From Enterobacter sp. Bisph1 (GTDB taxonomy: Bacteria; Pseudomonadota; Gammaproteobacteria; Enterobacterales; Enterobacteriaceae): a DNA stretch of 64,000 nucleotides. This document shows, piece by piece, positions 1 through 10,169 of the stretch (positions are counted from its first letter, which is position 1; the number at the start of each line of letters is the position of its first letter). The position numbers were made by a program, and so were the translations under genes. The notes beneath the pieces were generated by a model. The model ran no database searches. It saw only the letters and a list, made by a program, of their open reading frames with translations, and had not been told where the DNA came from. Where the stretch lies: positions 30,834 to 94,833 of the forward strand of contig NZ_JXAG01000027.1 in NCBI RefSeq assembly GCF_000814905.1. Reading direction: 5' to 3'.

Positions 1-742
1 CCAGCGGAGAAACGGATTCATCCATCTCCTGACCATACAAGTTCATGCCCGCTTCCAGACGCAGGGTATCGCGCGCGCCGAGGCCGCACGGTTTTACGCC
101 AGCGTCGACTAATTTTTGCCAGAAGCTGGCCGCTTGTTCATTGGGAAGGGCTATTTCATATCCCGCTTCGCCGGTATAACCGGTGGTGGCGATAAAAAAC
201 TCACCCGCTTCTACGCCAAAGAACGGTTTCATACCGGCAACGGCGCTGCGCTGCTCATCAGTAAACAGGCTGGCGGCTTTAGCCTGCGCATTCGGACCCT
301 GCACGGCAATCAGCGACAGATCGTCGCGAACGGTGATATCGATGGCAAAAGGTTCAGCGTGTTGGGAAATCCAGGAGAGGTCTTTTTCGCGGGTGGCGGA
401 GTTAACAACGAGGCGGAAGAAATCTTCACTAAAGTAGTAAACGATCAGGTCATCAATCACGCCGCCTGAAGCGTTCAGCATACCGCTGTAGAGGGCTTTA
501 CCGGGTTTGGTGAGTTTGGCGACGTCGTTTGCCAGCAAATATCGCAGAAACTCCCGGGTCCGGCTGCCTTTGAGATCGACGATGGTCATATGAGACACAT
601 CGAACATCCCGGCATCGGTGCGCACCGCATGATGCTCGTCGATTTGTGAGCCGTAATGGAGCGGCATCATCCAGCCATGGAAATCGACCATGCGGGCACC
701 GCAGAGGGTGTGTTGTTCGTATAAAGGGGTCTGCTGAGCCAT
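1..742 (-). CDS. gcvT: Aminomethyltransferase, T-protein of glycine cleavage (3' end outside window)
   Basis: GcvT moves the aminomethyl carbon of glycine from the lipoylated H-protein to tetrahydrofolate in the cytosolic glycine cleavage system. The frame begins [11 protein letters not shown], continues through [11 protein letters not shown] and FDVSHM, and runs off the left edge, so about 247 N-terminal residues of roughly 364 are present. The ATG at 740-742 has a GAGGA Shine-Dalgarno sequence. It is the first gene of the expected gcvTHP operon, transcribed away from the window. A PurR-like box lies 90 bp upstream. Identification rests on close similarity to the E. coli protein. Confidence 0.95.
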   Translation of the reverse strand, partial: MAQQTPLYEQHTLCGARMVDFHGWMMPLHYGSQIDEHHAVRTDAGMFDVSHMTIVDLKGSRTREFLRYLLANDVAKLTKPGKALYSGMLNASGGVIDDLIVYYFSEDFFRLVVNSATREKDLSWISQHAEPFAIDITVRDDLSLIAVQGPNAQAKAASLFTDEQRSAVAGMKPFFGVEAGEFFIATTGYTGEAGYEIALPNEQAASFWQKLVDAGVKPCGLGARDTLRLEAGMNLYGQEMDESVSPL

Positions 743-832
743 CTTTTCCTCGTTGAATAAGCTGAGCTATCTCGTTTTTTGGCAACGGGAACTGCGCCAA
801 AACACGCGGAGCCGACACTTTTTTTGGTATCG

Positions 833-848
833 ACGCAAACGTTCTCTT
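833..848 (-). promoter_or_regulatory. Candidate PurR operator of gcvTHP
   Basis: ACGCAAACGTTCTCTT matches the PurR box ACGCAAACGTTTTCGT at 14 of 16 positions. It lies 91 bp upstream of the gcvT start. PurR repression of gcvTHP is established in E. coli, which links glycine-derived one-carbon supply to purine demand. Confidence 0.6.
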
Positions 849-1128
849 TTGCCTGAACTTAACACCGAAAGCAGCGCTTAACCATAAGGGAAAACGGGTC
901 ATCACATTAGCTTATGAGCTAATTCACTAAAACAGCCATCAGTGGTTTATGCTGGACATTAACGATTCACCCTGTATAAAACATCCCGCCAAAGCGGGTA
1001 GCTGCCAGAACAACAGGATTTGACTCGGTAAAAGAGCGCATTTTCCGGCATGGAAAAATTCACGACATGAATAAATCTAATCCGAAAAACAGCGTGAAAT
1101 TAGAATATTTCAAATGAGGGAGGAGATA

Positions 1129-1150
1129 CCCTTCCCGCGACCGGGAAGGG
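1129..1150 (-). terminator. Hairpin after ubiI
   Basis: CCCTTCCCG and CGGGAAGGG form a 9-bp G/C-rich stem with a CGAC loop, 15 bp beyond the ubiI stop. There is no U-tract on the minus strand, so it may stabilise the 3' end rather than terminate by itself. Confidence 0.4.
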
Positions 1151-1164
1151 AAAGTGTGACGCAG

Positions 1165-2367
1165 TTAACGTAACCACTCAGGCAGATCGTTCAACCCCAT
1201 CGCCTGACGCAATAAGCGCGTTTTGACGCCGGGAAGGGTATCGGCCAGTTTCAGACCAATATCACGTACCATTTTTTTCGCCGGGTTTGCCCCGGAGAAA
1301 AGTTCGCGGAAACCTTGCATACCGGCAAGCATCAGCGCCGCACTGTGTTTGCGGCTGCGCTCGTAGCGGCGCAGATAGAGATGCTGACCGATGTCTTTGC
1401 CTTCACGGTTCAGGCGCTTAAGCTCGGCGATCAGTTCCGCCACGTCCATAAAACCGAGGTTAACACCCTGCCCCGCCAGCGGATGAATGGTGTGCGCGGC
1501 GTCGCCGACCAGCGCCAGACGGTGCCCGGCAAACTGCCGTGCATAGCGACCGGTAAGCGGGAAAATCTGGCGCTCGCTCTCAACCCGGCACAGACCGAGG
1601 CGGTTATCAAATGCCACACACAGCGCTTGATTGAACTCTTCCTCGCTGGCCTGCTGCATGGCTTTTGCCTGCTCCGGCGACAGCGACCAGACAATCGAAC
1701 ATAAATGCGGGTCGTGAAGCGGCAGGAAAGCGAGAATGCCATCGGTATGGAACACCTGGCGCGCTACGGCCTGATGCGGCTCGTCCGTGCGAATAGTCGC
1801 CACCAGCGCATGGTGATGATAATCCCACCAGGTCAACGGAATATCGGCTTTGTTACGCAGCCATGAATTGGCTCCATCGGCCCCCACCACCAGCCGCGCC
1901 GTCAGCATCGAGCCGTCTTTTAAGGTCAGGAAGGCTTCGTTTTCACCCCACGCTACCTGCTGCAGCTCAGCGGGCGCAAAGGTAGTGATATCCTGGCACT
2001 GCTGCGCTTTTTCCCACAGCGCCTGATGGATCAGCGCATTTTCGACAATGTAACCCAGATGGCTGTAGCCCATACTCTGGTCATCAAAGGCAATGCGGCC
2101 AAAACTGTCTTTATCCCACACTTCCATGCCGTGATAACACCCGGCGCGCCCGGCCATAATGGATGACCAGACGCCAAGGTGGTTGAGAAGTTTTTCGCTG
2201 GCAGCGTTAATCGCCGATACACGAAGCGTAACGGGCGCATCCTCTGCAAGCGGCATCGGCACGTTCTGCTCGAGAACCGCCACGCGCAGCCCGCTGCCCT
2301 GTAAACCGCAGGCCAGCGCCAGCCCAACCATACCGCCGCCGACAATCGCAACATCAACACTCTGCAC
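1165..2367 (-). CDS. ubiI: 2-octaprenylphenol C5-hydroxylase (VisC)
   Basis: This FAD monooxygenase adds the C5 hydroxyl to the ubiquinone ring. At 400 aa it has the E. coli UbiI length. The dinucleotide fold is at the N terminus (VAIVGGGMVGLALA, residues 7-20), DG motif LVVGADGANS is near residue 160, and the second FAD motif is ALVGDAAHTIHPLAGQG near residue 285. It lies 18 bp after ubiH and probably belongs to the ygfB-pepP-ubiH-ubiI operon. UbiH and UbiI are paralogues; position and residues identify this one as UbiI. Confidence 0.95.
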   Translation of the reverse strand: MQSVDVAIVGGGMVGLALACGLQGSGLRVAVLEQNVPMPLAEDAPVTLRVSAINAASEKLLNHLGVWSSIMAGRAGCYHGMEVWDKDSFGRIAFDDQSMGYSHLGYIVENALIHQALWEKAQQCQDITTFAPAELQQVAWGENEAFLTLKDGSMLTARLVVGADGANSWLRNKADIPLTWWDYHHHALVATIRTDEPHQAVARQVFHTDGILAFLPLHDPHLCSIVWSLSPEQAKAMQQASEEEFNQALCVAFDNRLGLCRVESERQIFPLTGRYARQFAGHRLALVGDAAHTIHPLAGQGVNLGFMDVAELIAELKRLNREGKDIGQHLYLRRYERSRKHSAALMLAGMQGFRELFSGANPAKKMVRDIGLKLADTLPGVKTRLLRQAMGLNDLPEWLR

Positions 2368-2385
2368 TCTTCGCTCCTTTTGTCT

Positions 2386-3564
2386 TCAACGGGCAACCCA
2401 ACCAAGGGTACGCTGCGCCAGCGCATCACGCGCCGGTGTAAATAATTCCATCGCCATTAGCCCGGCATTACGCCCAACAATCAGCGGGATCCAGTGATTG
2501 GCAAACAGATGTACCAGCCCATCGGTTACGCCGATGGTAGCTTTTTTATCCCTTTCACGGCGGTGGCGATAAGCCGTTAAGACCGGGTAAGCGCCGACAT
2601 CCTGCTGTGCCGCCCAGGCGTCTGCCAGGGTTTCCGCCAGCGTCATCACATCGCGCATGCCGAGATTAAACCCCTGTCCAGCGATAGGATGCAGCGTCTG
2701 TGCGGCATTACCCACCAGCACAGCGCGGTGGGAAACGGGCGATTCCGCCGTCGTTAACGAGAGGGGATAAACGGTGCGTTTACCGGCATGCAGGATACGC
2801 CCAAGCCGCCAGCCGAACGCTTTTTGCAGCTCAAGGCAGAAGCGTTCATCAGACCAGCCGGCAACCTGCTGCTGTTTTCCCAGCGGATGGCACCAGACCA
2901 GCGAGCATCGCCCCTGCGACATCGGCAACATCGCCAGCGGGCCATGTTCGGTAAAGCGTTCAAATGCCCGCCCCTGATGGGCTACAGCGGTGGTAACGTT
3001 CGCGATAACCGCCGCCTGCTGATAGGGCACCTGCTGTAAGTTGACGCCCAGCTGTGCACCAATGCGCGAGCGAGAGCCATCTGCCGCAACCAGCAACGCG
3101 CCGGTAATCACTTCGCCACTTTCCAGCGTGACGCGCACCTGCTGCGCATCGCGGGAAACGGCGCTGACTTTCGCCGGGCAATGTAGCGTTACGCCAGCGG
3201 CTTTTTGCAAAAGCGTAAACAGCCGCTGACCGACATCATACAGTTCGACCACCTGGCCCAGCGCGTCAAGATGATAGTTACGCGCCTGTAGCGTGACAAA
3301 ACCTGCATGGCCGCGATCGCTTACGTGCACCGTTGAAATCGGCGTCGCACAGCCCGCAATAGCCTGCCAGATGCCGATGCGCGCCAGCTGTTGGCAGGTG
3401 CCTGCCGCAAGGGCGATGGCGCGGGCGTCGAAGCCCGGATGTGCATGTTCGCCCGGCACCGTCGCTTCCACCAGATGAACCGGTAATTTGCCCTGCGTGA
3501 GGTGGGAAATGGCCAGCGCAAGGGTTGCGCCCGTCATGCCTCCGCCAACGATAATCACGCTCAT
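2386..3564 (-). CDS. ubiH: 2-octaprenyl-6-methoxyphenol hydroxylase
   Basis: This FAD-dependent ring hydroxylase acts at C1 in aerobic ubiquinone synthesis. It is 392 aa, as in E. coli. It opens with the flavin fold SVIIVGGGMTGATLAL, and the second FAD motif is LVGNAAQTLHPIAGQGFNLG around residue 280. Its start codon overlaps the pepP stop by 4 bp (ATGA), showing translational coupling. ubiI follows after 18 bp. Confidence 0.95.
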   Translation of the reverse strand: MSVIIVGGGMTGATLALAISHLTQGKLPVHLVEATVPGEHAHPGFDARAIALAAGTCQQLARIGIWQAIAGCATPISTVHVSDRGHAGFVTLQARNYHLDALGQVVELYDVGQRLFTLLQKAAGVTLHCPAKVSAVSRDAQQVRVTLESGEVITGALLVAADGSRSRIGAQLGVNLQQVPYQQAAVIANVTTAVAHQGRAFERFTEHGPLAMLPMSQGRCSLVWCHPLGKQQQVAGWSDERFCLELQKAFGWRLGRILHAGKRTVYPLSLTTAESPVSHRAVLVGNAAQTLHPIAGQGFNLGMRDVMTLAETLADAWAAQQDVGAYPVLTAYRHRRERDKKATIGVTDGLVHLFANHWIPLIVGRNAGLMAMELFTPARDALAQRTLGWVAR

Positions 3565-4874
3565 AGGCGTTGCGCCGCCATCAGGGCTTCAATCTCGTCA
3601 GCGCTTTTCACCACGCTGGCGGTGAGGTTTTCGTTACCGTCTTCGGTGATAACGATGTCATCTTCAATACGAATGCCGATCCCGCGGTACTGCTCGGGCA
3701 CATCGGCATCCGGCGCAATATAGAGCCCGGGTTCAACGGTCAATACCATGCCGGGAGCCAGCTCTCGCGAGCGATCCTGACCGTAAACGCCGACATCATG
3801 TACATCCAGCCCCAGCCAGTGGCTTAAGCCGTGCATAAAGAACGGACGGTGGGCATTTTTTTCCACCAGCGCATCGACTTCGCCTTGCAGGATGCCGAGC
3901 TTAACCAGCCCGCTAATCATGATGCGCACCACTTCACCGGTCACTTCCTGAATGGATGTGCCAGGCCGGTAAAGTTCAAGCGCACGTTCGAGTGACGCCA
4001 GCACGATATCGTAGATTTCGCGCTGCGCTGGGGTGAATTTGCCATTCACCGGGAATGTGCGCGTGATATCCCCGGCGTACCCCTGGTATTCACAACCGGC
4101 ATCAATCAGCACCAAATCGCCATCGCGCATCTGGCTCTCATTTTCGGTGTAGTGCAGGATGCAACCATTCTCCCCGGACCCGACAATGGTGTTGTAGGAG
4201 GGGAAACGTGCGCCGTGGCGGTTAAACTCGTGATGAATTTCGCCTTCAAGCTGATATTCGTACATCCCCGGCCGACACGTCTGCATTGCCCGGGTATGAG
4301 CCAGCGCGGAGATCTCCCCGGCGCGGCGCATTACGTCAATCTCTTCGGCGGATTTAAACAGGCGCATTTCATGCACAATCGGCCGCCAGTCAGTCAGCGT
4401 TGGCGGCGCCACCAGGTTCTGACGAGCGCCTTTACGCAGCTTCTCCAGCGCCGTGGTTAAAATGGTGTCGGCATAGGCGAACTCGCCCTGAGCGTGATAG
4501 ACCGCGTCAAGGCCGTTGAGCAACTGGTAAAGGTGTTCGTTGATATCCGGGAAAGCCAGCGCACGATCGACGCCCAGCTTTGCGGGCGCAGCTTCCTGCC
4601 CGAGCCGGCGACCAAACCAGATCTCGGCGGTTTTATCGCGGATGCGGTTAAACAGCACGCTGTGGTTGTGAGTGTCATCGCTCTTTATCAACACCAGCAC
4701 GGCTTCCGGCTCGTTAAAACCGGTGAAGTACCAAAAATCGCTGTTCTGGCGATACGGGTATTCACTGTCCGCGCTGCGGGTGGTTTCCGGGGCGGCGAAA
4801 ATTAACGCCGCGCTGCCCGGAACCATCTGCGCCAGCAATGCCTGGCGGCGACGGAGAAACTCAAGCTGTGTCAT
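3561..4874 (-). CDS. pepP: Xaa-Pro aminopeptidase P
   Basis: This cytosolic dinuclear-metal peptidase removes an N-terminal residue preceding proline. It has 437 aa (E. coli 441). The N-terminal aminopeptidase-P domain is followed by a pita-bread catalytic domain. Visible metal ligands are the two Asp of LIDAGCEYQGYAGDITR, the His of HGLSHWLGLDVHD, the Glu of TVEPGLYI and the Glu of GIRIEDD. It lies between ygfB (24 bp) and ubiH (4-bp overlap). Confidence 0.95.
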   Translation of the reverse strand: MTQLEFLRRRQALLAQMVPGSAALIFAAPETTRSADSEYPYRQNSDFWYFTGFNEPEAVLVLIKSDDTHNHSVLFNRIRDKTAEIWFGRRLGQEAAPAKLGVDRALAFPDINEHLYQLLNGLDAVYHAQGEFAYADTILTTALEKLRKGARQNLVAPPTLTDWRPIVHEMRLFKSAEEIDVMRRAGEISALAHTRAMQTCRPGMYEYQLEGEIHHEFNRHGARFPSYNTIVGSGENGCILHYTENESQMRDGDLVLIDAGCEYQGYAGDITRTFPVNGKFTPAQREIYDIVLASLERALELYRPGTSIQEVTGEVVRIMISGLVKLGILQGEVDALVEKNAHRPFFMHGLSHWLGLDVHDVGVYGQDRSRELAPGMVLTVEPGLYIAPDADVPEQYRGIGIRIEDDIVITEDGNENLTASVVKSADEIEALMAAQRL

Positions 4875-4898
4875 GACACCGACTCCCTACAAAATAAA

Positions 4899-5477
4899 TT
4901 AATGTAACGTGGGCTTACGCACTTCCGGCGCGGTAGGCTGCGGGCGAGTGAAGGTGTCGTGACACAACAGCGCCGCGACACGCACATACTCGACGATCTC
5001 TTCGAGCGACATTTCCAGCTCTTCCTGATCTTCGTCTTCGTCGTAACCCAGCTGTGCGATGTTGCGCAGATCGTCAATCGCTTCGCCCGTTTCGCCGGTG
5101 ATTTTATCGAGCTTCGGCTGCGTCACGCCGAGCCCCAGCAGAAAATGGTTTACCCAACCCGCCAGCGCATCAGCGCGGTCGAAAACGCTGACATCGTCGC
5201 CATCCGGCAGATAGAGCTGGAACAGGAAACCGTCGTCTTCCAGCGAGTCGCTGGTTGCCGCATGCATATTGCGCAGCGCCTGCGCCAGTTCATGACCAAA
5301 CGCCAGACCTTCATTGGTTAACTCATGCAGCAGCGGTTGCCAGGAGCTGTCTTTGTTACCGCCACAGATCATTCCCGCGATAAGCCCGTGCATTTCAGCA
5401 GGCAGTAAACCCACACCCTGTTGGTTGAGTAACCGGCCGACATCGTTGTAACCAGGTATTTCGTTCTGTATTGACAT
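4899..5477 (-). CDS. ygfB: YgfB/UPF0149 family protein
   Basis: This small acidic cytosolic protein has 192 aa and is near-identical to E. coli YgfB, ending in a [12 protein letters not shown] tail. The function is not settled. The conserved run [12 protein letters not shown] near the N terminus and an acidic [15 protein letters not shown] segment mark the UPF0149 family. I chose the ATG at 5475-5477 (MSIQNE) because it restores the E. coli length; the frame is open 15 codons further upstream. It heads the operon with pepP and ubiH and is divergent from zapA. Confidence 0.92.
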   Translation of the reverse strand: MSIQNEIPGYNDVGRLLNQQGVGLLPAEMHGLIAGMICGGNKDSSWQPLLHELTNEGLAFGHELAQALRNMHAATSDSLEDDGFLFQLYLPDGDDVSVFDRADALAGWVNHFLLGLGVTQPKLDKITGETGEAIDDLRNIAQLGYDEDEDQEELEMSLEEIVEYVRVAALLCHDTFTRPQPTAPEVRKPTLH

Positions 5478-5590
5478 GCGCATTCGTCGTAGTTGGGGGG
5501 AATATTCATGATATGCTACCACTTTGGCCCCTGGTGATATACCCGTGATGCTTCACGTTCCATGCGTTTGCATGCACACCGAATCATTAA

Positions 5591-6034
<444 letters not shown>

Positions 6035-6077
6035 CGCTTCAAGGTCATCTGTGCTAGAGTGACCGGGAAGCTAAAAA

Positions 6078-6262
6078 ATATCTCTGAGATGTTTGCAAGC
6101 GGGCCAGTCCCCTGAGCCGATATTTCATACCACAAGAATGTGGCGATCCATGGTTGGTGAGCATGCTCGGTCCGTCCGAGAAGCCTTAAAATCATGACGA
6201 CGCATTCACCTTGAACCAAGGGTTCAAGGGTTACAGCCTGCGGCGGCATCTCGGAGATTCCC
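6078..6262 (+). ncRNA. ssrS: 6S RNA
   Basis: 6S RNA binds sigma-70 RNA polymerase as a promoter mimic and is the template for product RNAs in outgrowth. The closing stem is ATCTCTGAGATG (5' side) against CATCTCGGAGAT (3' side). The core GAGCATGCTCGGTCCGTCCG and GAACCAAGGGTTCAAGG are conserved with E. coli. The length is about 185 nt. The ends are set by alignment from memory with E. coli and may be off by a few bases. It is cotranscribed with fau, whose start lies 18 bp later. Confidence 0.95.
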
Positions 6263-6279
6263 TTCTTTTCGCAACGACC

Positions 6280-6876
6280 ATGACGCAACTTTCTGATTTC
6301 CCTTCGTCAAGACAGCAAATCCGCAAAACCATTCGCCAGCATCGGCGTGAACTTACCCTTGAGCAACAAACCCATTTCGCCCAACAGGCCTCTGCCCGCA
6401 TGATGGCATATCCGCCCGTGGTAATGGCACATACCGTCGCGCTGTTTCTCTCTTTCGATGGTGAGCTCGATACCCGCCCACTGATCGATCAACTCTGGCG
6501 CAGCGGTAAACGGGTTTATCTGCCGGTATTGCACCCCTTCAGCCCAGGTAATTTGCTTTTTTTGCATTATCACCCCAACAGCGAACTGGTAATAAACCGG
6601 CTGAAAATTCAGGAACCTAAACTGGATGTGCGTGATGTGCTGCCCCTTAGCCAGCTTGATGTGCTGATTACGCCGCTGGTAGCCTTTGATAAACAAGGGC
6701 AACGCTTAGGCATGGGCGGAGGTTTTTACGATCGTACGCTGCAAAACTGGCACGATTTTGACCTGCAACCGGTGGGCTACGCGCACGATTGTCAATGTGT
6801 GGAGACATTACCGGTGGAAGAGTGGGATGTGCCGCTACCTGCGGTAGTCACGCCATCAAAATTGTGGCTGTGGTAA
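6280..6876 (+). CDS. fau: 5-formyltetrahydrofolate cyclo-ligase
   Basis: Also called YgfA, this cytosolic enzyme uses ATP to convert 5-formyl-THF to 5,10-methenyl-THF and is linked to persistence in E. coli. The frame from MTQLSDF gives 198 aa. The upstream in-frame extension would run into the 3' arm of 6S RNA, so I reject the longer start. Family signatures are the basic N-terminal SRQQIRKTIRQHRRELT and the catalytic loop GQRLGMGGGFYDR. The tail AVVTPSKLWLW is typical. Confidence 0.93.
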   Translation: MTQLSDFPSSRQQIRKTIRQHRRELTLEQQTHFAQQASARMMAYPPVVMAHTVALFLSFDGELDTRPLIDQLWRSGKRVYLPVLHPFSPGNLLFLHYHPNSELVINRLKIQEPKLDVRDVLPLSQLDVLITPLVAFDKQGQRLGMGGGFYDRTLQNWHDFDLQPVGYAHDCQCVETLPVEEWDVPLPAVVTPSKLWLW

Positions 6877-6878
6877 TT

Positions 6879-6898
6879 CCCCTCCCTTGCGGGAGAGG
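6879..6898. terminator. Shared terminator hairpin between fau and serA
   Basis: A CTCCC-TTGC-GGGAG stem, extended with one mismatch to CCCCTCCC/GGGAGAGG, sits in the 34-bp gap between the convergent fau and serA. It likely serves both, but the U-tracts are short. Confidence 0.5.
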
Positions 6899-6910
6899 AA
6901 ATTACAGCAT

Positions 6911-8143
6911 TTAGAACAGCAGACGCGAGCGAATAGTACCCGGGATCGCTTTCATGCTTTGCAACGCTTTCTGCGCGACATCTTCATCCGCTTCAATATC
7001 AATCACCACATAGCCCATGTACGGCGTGGTTTGCAGATACTGCGCCGCAATGTTGATATTCTGGCTGGCAAAAATCTGGTTGAGTGCCGTCAGCACGCCG
7101 GGACGGTTTTCATGAATGTGCAGCAAACGACGCCCACCGTGCAGCGGTAAAGAGACTTCCGGGAAGTTGACCGCCGACAGCGTCGAGCCGTTGTCAGAGT
7201 ACTTAACCAGCTTACCAGCCACTTCGAGGCCAATATTCTCCTGCGCTTCCTGCGTGGAGCCGCCAATGTGCGGCGTCAGCAGTACGTTATCGAATTCGCA
7301 CAGCGGAGAGTCAAAGGGATCGCTGTTGGTGGCCGGTTCCGTCGGGAAAACGTCAATGGCGGCACCGGCAAGGTGTTTGCGTTTCAGCGCATCGCACAGC
7401 GCCGGAATATCCACCACCGTACCGCGAGCGGCGTTAATCAGCAGCGCGCCCGGTTTCATCAGCGCCAGCTCTTCCGGACCGATCATATCTTTGGTAGAGG
7501 CATTTTCCGGCACATGCAGGCTCACCACATCGCTCATATTGAGTAAGTCGGAGAGATGTTGTACTTGGGTCGCATTTCCCAGCGGCAGCTTGTTCTCAAT
7601 GTCATAGAAAAAGACATGCATCCCCAGCGATTCCGCAAGGATCCCAAGCTGCGTGCCAATGTGGCCATAGCCGATAATACCGAGCTTTTTACCGCGCGCT
7701 TCATAGGAGCCAACGGCCAGCTTATTCCAGATCCCGCGGTGGGCTTTGGCGTTTGCTTCCGGGATACCGCGCATCAGCAGTATCAGTTCGCCAATCACCA
7801 GCTCCGCCACCGAACGCGTATTGGAGAACGGCGCGTTAAAGACCGGAATACCGCGCTTCGCCGCCGCATCCAGGTTAACCTGGTTGGTGCCGATGCAGAA
7901 ACAACCGATAGCCACCAGTTTTTCCGCCGCAGCGATAACATCCTCAGTCAGTTGGGTACGGGATCGCAGGCCAATAAAGTGAGCGTCACGGATCGACTCT
8001 TTCAGCTGCTCGCTATCCAGCGCGCCTTTGTGAAACTCGATGTTGGTATATCCCGCTGCGCGAAGGCTATCCAGTGCTTTCTGGTGCACCCCTTCGACGA
8101 GCAGAAATTTAATTTTGTCTTTCTCCAGTGATACCTTTGCCAT
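6911..8143 (-). CDS. serA: D-3-phosphoglycerate dehydrogenase
   Basis: SerA is the first and feedback-inhibited enzyme of serine synthesis. It oxidises 3-phosphoglycerate with NAD+. The 410-aa protein has the NAD motif LGIIGYGHIGTQLG (about 156-169), the substrate arginine in NAARGTVVD, and the catalytic histidine in LTPHIGGSTQEAQENIG. The C-terminal serine-binding ACT domain starts near residue 338 (RRLLHIHENRPGVL). It is transcribed alone; the 267-bp gap to rpiA holds its promoter. Confidence 0.97.
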   Translation of the reverse strand: MAKVSLEKDKIKFLLVEGVHQKALDSLRAAGYTNIEFHKGALDSEQLKESIRDAHFIGLRSRTQLTEDVIAAAEKLVAIGCFCIGTNQVNLDAAAKRGIPVFNAPFSNTRSVAELVIGELILLMRGIPEANAKAHRGIWNKLAVGSYEARGKKLGIIGYGHIGTQLGILAESLGMHVFFYDIENKLPLGNATQVQHLSDLLNMSDVVSLHVPENASTKDMIGPEELALMKPGALLINAARGTVVDIPALCDALKRKHLAGAAIDVFPTEPATNSDPFDSPLCEFDNVLLTPHIGGSTQEAQENIGLEVAGKLVKYSDNGSTLSAVNFPEVSLPLHGGRRLLHIHENRPGVLTALNQIFASQNINIAAQYLQTTPYMGYVVIDIEADEDVAQKALQSMKAIPGTIRSRLLF

Positions 8144-8410
8144 TTACCCGACCCTGTTTTGTCTTGACTGTTATGTTGTGCAAACTGTGCTTCGCGTTAG
8201 TCAACATATCAAAAAAAACTATCGCGGCAATATGAACGTTTGCGCGGCGTATCTGAAGAAAAGTCATCCTGAGGGAAATGGTAGCGGAATATGCTAAGAA
8301 AAATGTCACTGGCGACAGGGAAGCGATAAGCAAGGGCAGAAACGTGACAGAAATCACCGAATTTACCCATTGCACTTTTTTTACAGGGCGGCCTGCGTCG
8401 CCCTGTCAGA

Positions 8411-9070
8411 TCATTTTACGATGGTTTTCACGCCGTCGGCGGTACCAATCAATGCGACATCGGCACCACGGTTGGCAAATAACCCTACGGTAACGACGCC
8501 CGGCAGGGCGTTGATGCTGTTTTCCAGCGCAATCGGGTCGAGGATCTCAAGCCCGTACACGTCCAGAATCACGTTGCCGTTATCGGTCACGACGTTCTGG
8601 CGATACTCAGGACGTCCGCCGAGCTTCACCAGCTCACGGGCAACGGCGCTGCGGGCCATCGGGATCACTTCCACCGGGAGCGGGAATTTTCCGAGAATAT
8701 CCACCTGCTTGGAAGCATCGGCGATACAGATAAACTTATCCGCCACCGAGGCGATAACCTTTTCTCGCGTTAGCGCCGCGCCGCCGCCTTTGATCATCTG
8801 CATCTGGCCGTTGATTTCATCTGCACCATCGACATAGATACCCAGGCGGTCCACTTGGTTAAGATCGAACACGGTGATACCAAGGCTTTTCAGTTTCTCG
8901 GTAGAGGCATCCGAGCTGGAAACCGCGCCTTCAATCTGGTTTTTCATGGTGCCCAGCGCATCAATAAAATGTGCGGCGGTAGAGCCGGTACCAACACCCA
9001 CAATGGTGCCGGGTTCAACATACTTGAGCGCCGCCCAGCCCACTGCTTTTTTGAGTTCATCCTGCGTCAT
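8411..9070 (-). CDS. rpiA: Ribose-5-phosphate isomerase A
   Basis: RpiA interconverts ribose 5-phosphate and ribulose 5-phosphate in the pentose phosphate pathway. The frame from [15 protein letters not shown] gives 219 aa, identical to the E. coli length. The longer in-frame start 26 codons upstream has no support. Motifs are [22 protein letters not shown], the catalytic acid region YVDGADEIN and [11 protein letters not shown]. It is divergent from argP with 164 bp between. Confidence 0.97.
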   Translation of the reverse strand: MTQDELKKAVGWAALKYVEPGTIVGVGTGSTAAHFIDALGTMKNQIEGAVSSSDASTEKLKSLGITVFDLNQVDRLGIYVDGADEINGQMQMIKGGGAALTREKVIASVADKFICIADASKQVDILGKFPLPVEVIPMARSAVARELVKLGGRPEYRQNVVTDNGNVILDVYGLEILDPIALENSINALPGVVTVGLFANRGADVALIGTADGVKTIVK

Positions 9071-9234
9071 GATCGTTTGCCTGTGGTGTGAAATTTCAGG
9101 CGCATTATAGACCAGCGTTACCCTAAATGTCCCTGTGACCAGTGTCACATTACGCGACAGCCAATTTCGTCTGTACCGAATAAAAATTTATGTCATAGTG
9201 CTGGATATTATTTTGCCAGGAGAGTGCCCGAGCG

Positions 9235-10128
9235 ATGAAACGTCCGGACTACAGAACATTACAGGCGCTTGATGCGGTCATTCGTGAGCGCGGTTTTGAA
9301 CGTGCCGCACAAAAGCTGTGTATTACCCAGTCCGCCGTATCCCAGCGTATTAAGCAACTGGAAAATATGTTTGGTCAGCCGCTGCTGGTGCGTACCGTAC
9401 CGCCGCGTCCCACCGAGCAAGGACAAAAGTTGCTGGCGCTGCTGCGTCAGGTTGAGCTACTCGAAGAGGAGTGGCTGGGAGATGAACAGATCGGTTCTAC
9501 GCCGCTGCTGCTTTCGCTGGCGGTCAACGCCGACAGTCTGGCGACCTGGCTGCTTCCAGCGCTCGCACCGGTGCTGGCTGATTCGCCAATACGCCTGAAC
9601 TTGCAGGTGGAAGATGAAACCCGCACCCAGGAGCGTCTGCGCCGTGGGGAAGTGGTTGGCGCGGTGAGTATTCAACCCCAGGCGCTGCCCAGTTGCCTGG
9701 TCGATCAGCTTGGTGCGCTGGATTATCTGTTTGTCGGTTCGAAAGCCTTCGCCGAGCGCTACTTTCCGAATGGCGTCACCCGTCAGGCATTGCTGAAAGC
9801 GCCCGCCGTGGCGTTTGACCACCTCGACGATATGCATCAGGCTTTTTTACAACAGTATTTCGATCTGCCGCCGGGCAGCGTGCCTTGTCATATTGTTAAC
9901 TCATCGGAAGCGTTTGTGCAGCTGGCGCGTCAGGGAACGACCTGCTGTATGATCCCGCATCTGCAAATCGAAAAAGAGCTCAACAGCGGTGACCTGATCG
10001 ATCTGACGCCGGGCCTGTTACAGCGACGAATGCTCTACTGGCACCGTTTTGCGCCGGAAAGCCGGATGATGCGCAACGTAACGGACGCCCTGCTGGAATA
10101 TGGACATCGGGTATTACGTCAGGATTGA
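9235..10128 (+). CDS. argP: LysR-type regulator ArgP (IciA)
   Basis: ArgP activates arginine export (argO) in response to arginine or canavanine, and controls other genes with lysine. It was first described as an inhibitor of oriC opening. The 297-aa protein has the LysR winged HTH ([23 protein letters not shown], residues 20-42) and a two-lobe effector domain. The ATG at 9235 follows CAGGAGAG. Its target argO lies under 1 kb downstream on the other strand. Confidence 0.96.
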   Translation: MKRPDYRTLQALDAVIRERGFERAAQKLCITQSAVSQRIKQLENMFGQPLLVRTVPPRPTEQGQKLLALLRQVELLEEEWLGDEQIGSTPLLLSLAVNADSLATWLLPALAPVLADSPIRLNLQVEDETRTQERLRRGEVVGAVSIQPQALPSCLVDQLGALDYLFVGSKAFAERYFPNGVTRQALLKAPAVAFDHLDDMHQAFLQQYFDLPPGSVPCHIVNSSEAFVQLARQGTTCCMIPHLQIEKELNSGDLIDLTPGLLQRRMLYWHRFAPESRMMRNVTDALLEYGHRVLRQD

Positions 10129-10133
10129 GAGAA

Positions 10134-10162
10134 CGCCCTCTTCCCGCACGGGAGAGAGGGCG
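10134..10162. terminator. Hairpin between argP and yggE
   Basis: CGCCCTC and GAGGGCG, with further pairing of CCCG and GGGA inside, form a strong hairpin in the 41-bp gap between convergent argP and yggE. It probably acts for both. Confidence 0.55.
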
Positions 10163-10169
10163 ATAAGGC

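Larger units (their letters stand above)
743..1164. other. gcvT upstream region, no gene
   Basis: This 422-bp gap separates gcvT from the end of ubiI, both on the minus strand, so it holds the gcv promoter. In E. coli this promoter answers to GcvA, Lrp and PurR. I see one PurR-like box (833-848), a small CCCGC/GCGGG hairpin at 985-998 and a strong hairpin just after ubiI. I could not assign GcvA or Lrp sites by eye. No reading frame here looks like a real protein. Confidence 0.6.

Noticed and set aside
498..905. 135-codon frame on the minus strand across the gcvT start
   Set aside because: It overlaps the well-identified gcvT frame and has an unnatural Arg/Ser-rich composition.
6877..6910. 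sibC/ibsC-type toxin-antitoxin RNA between fau and serA
   Set aside because: E. coli has it here, but this gap is only 34 bp and holds only a hairpin.
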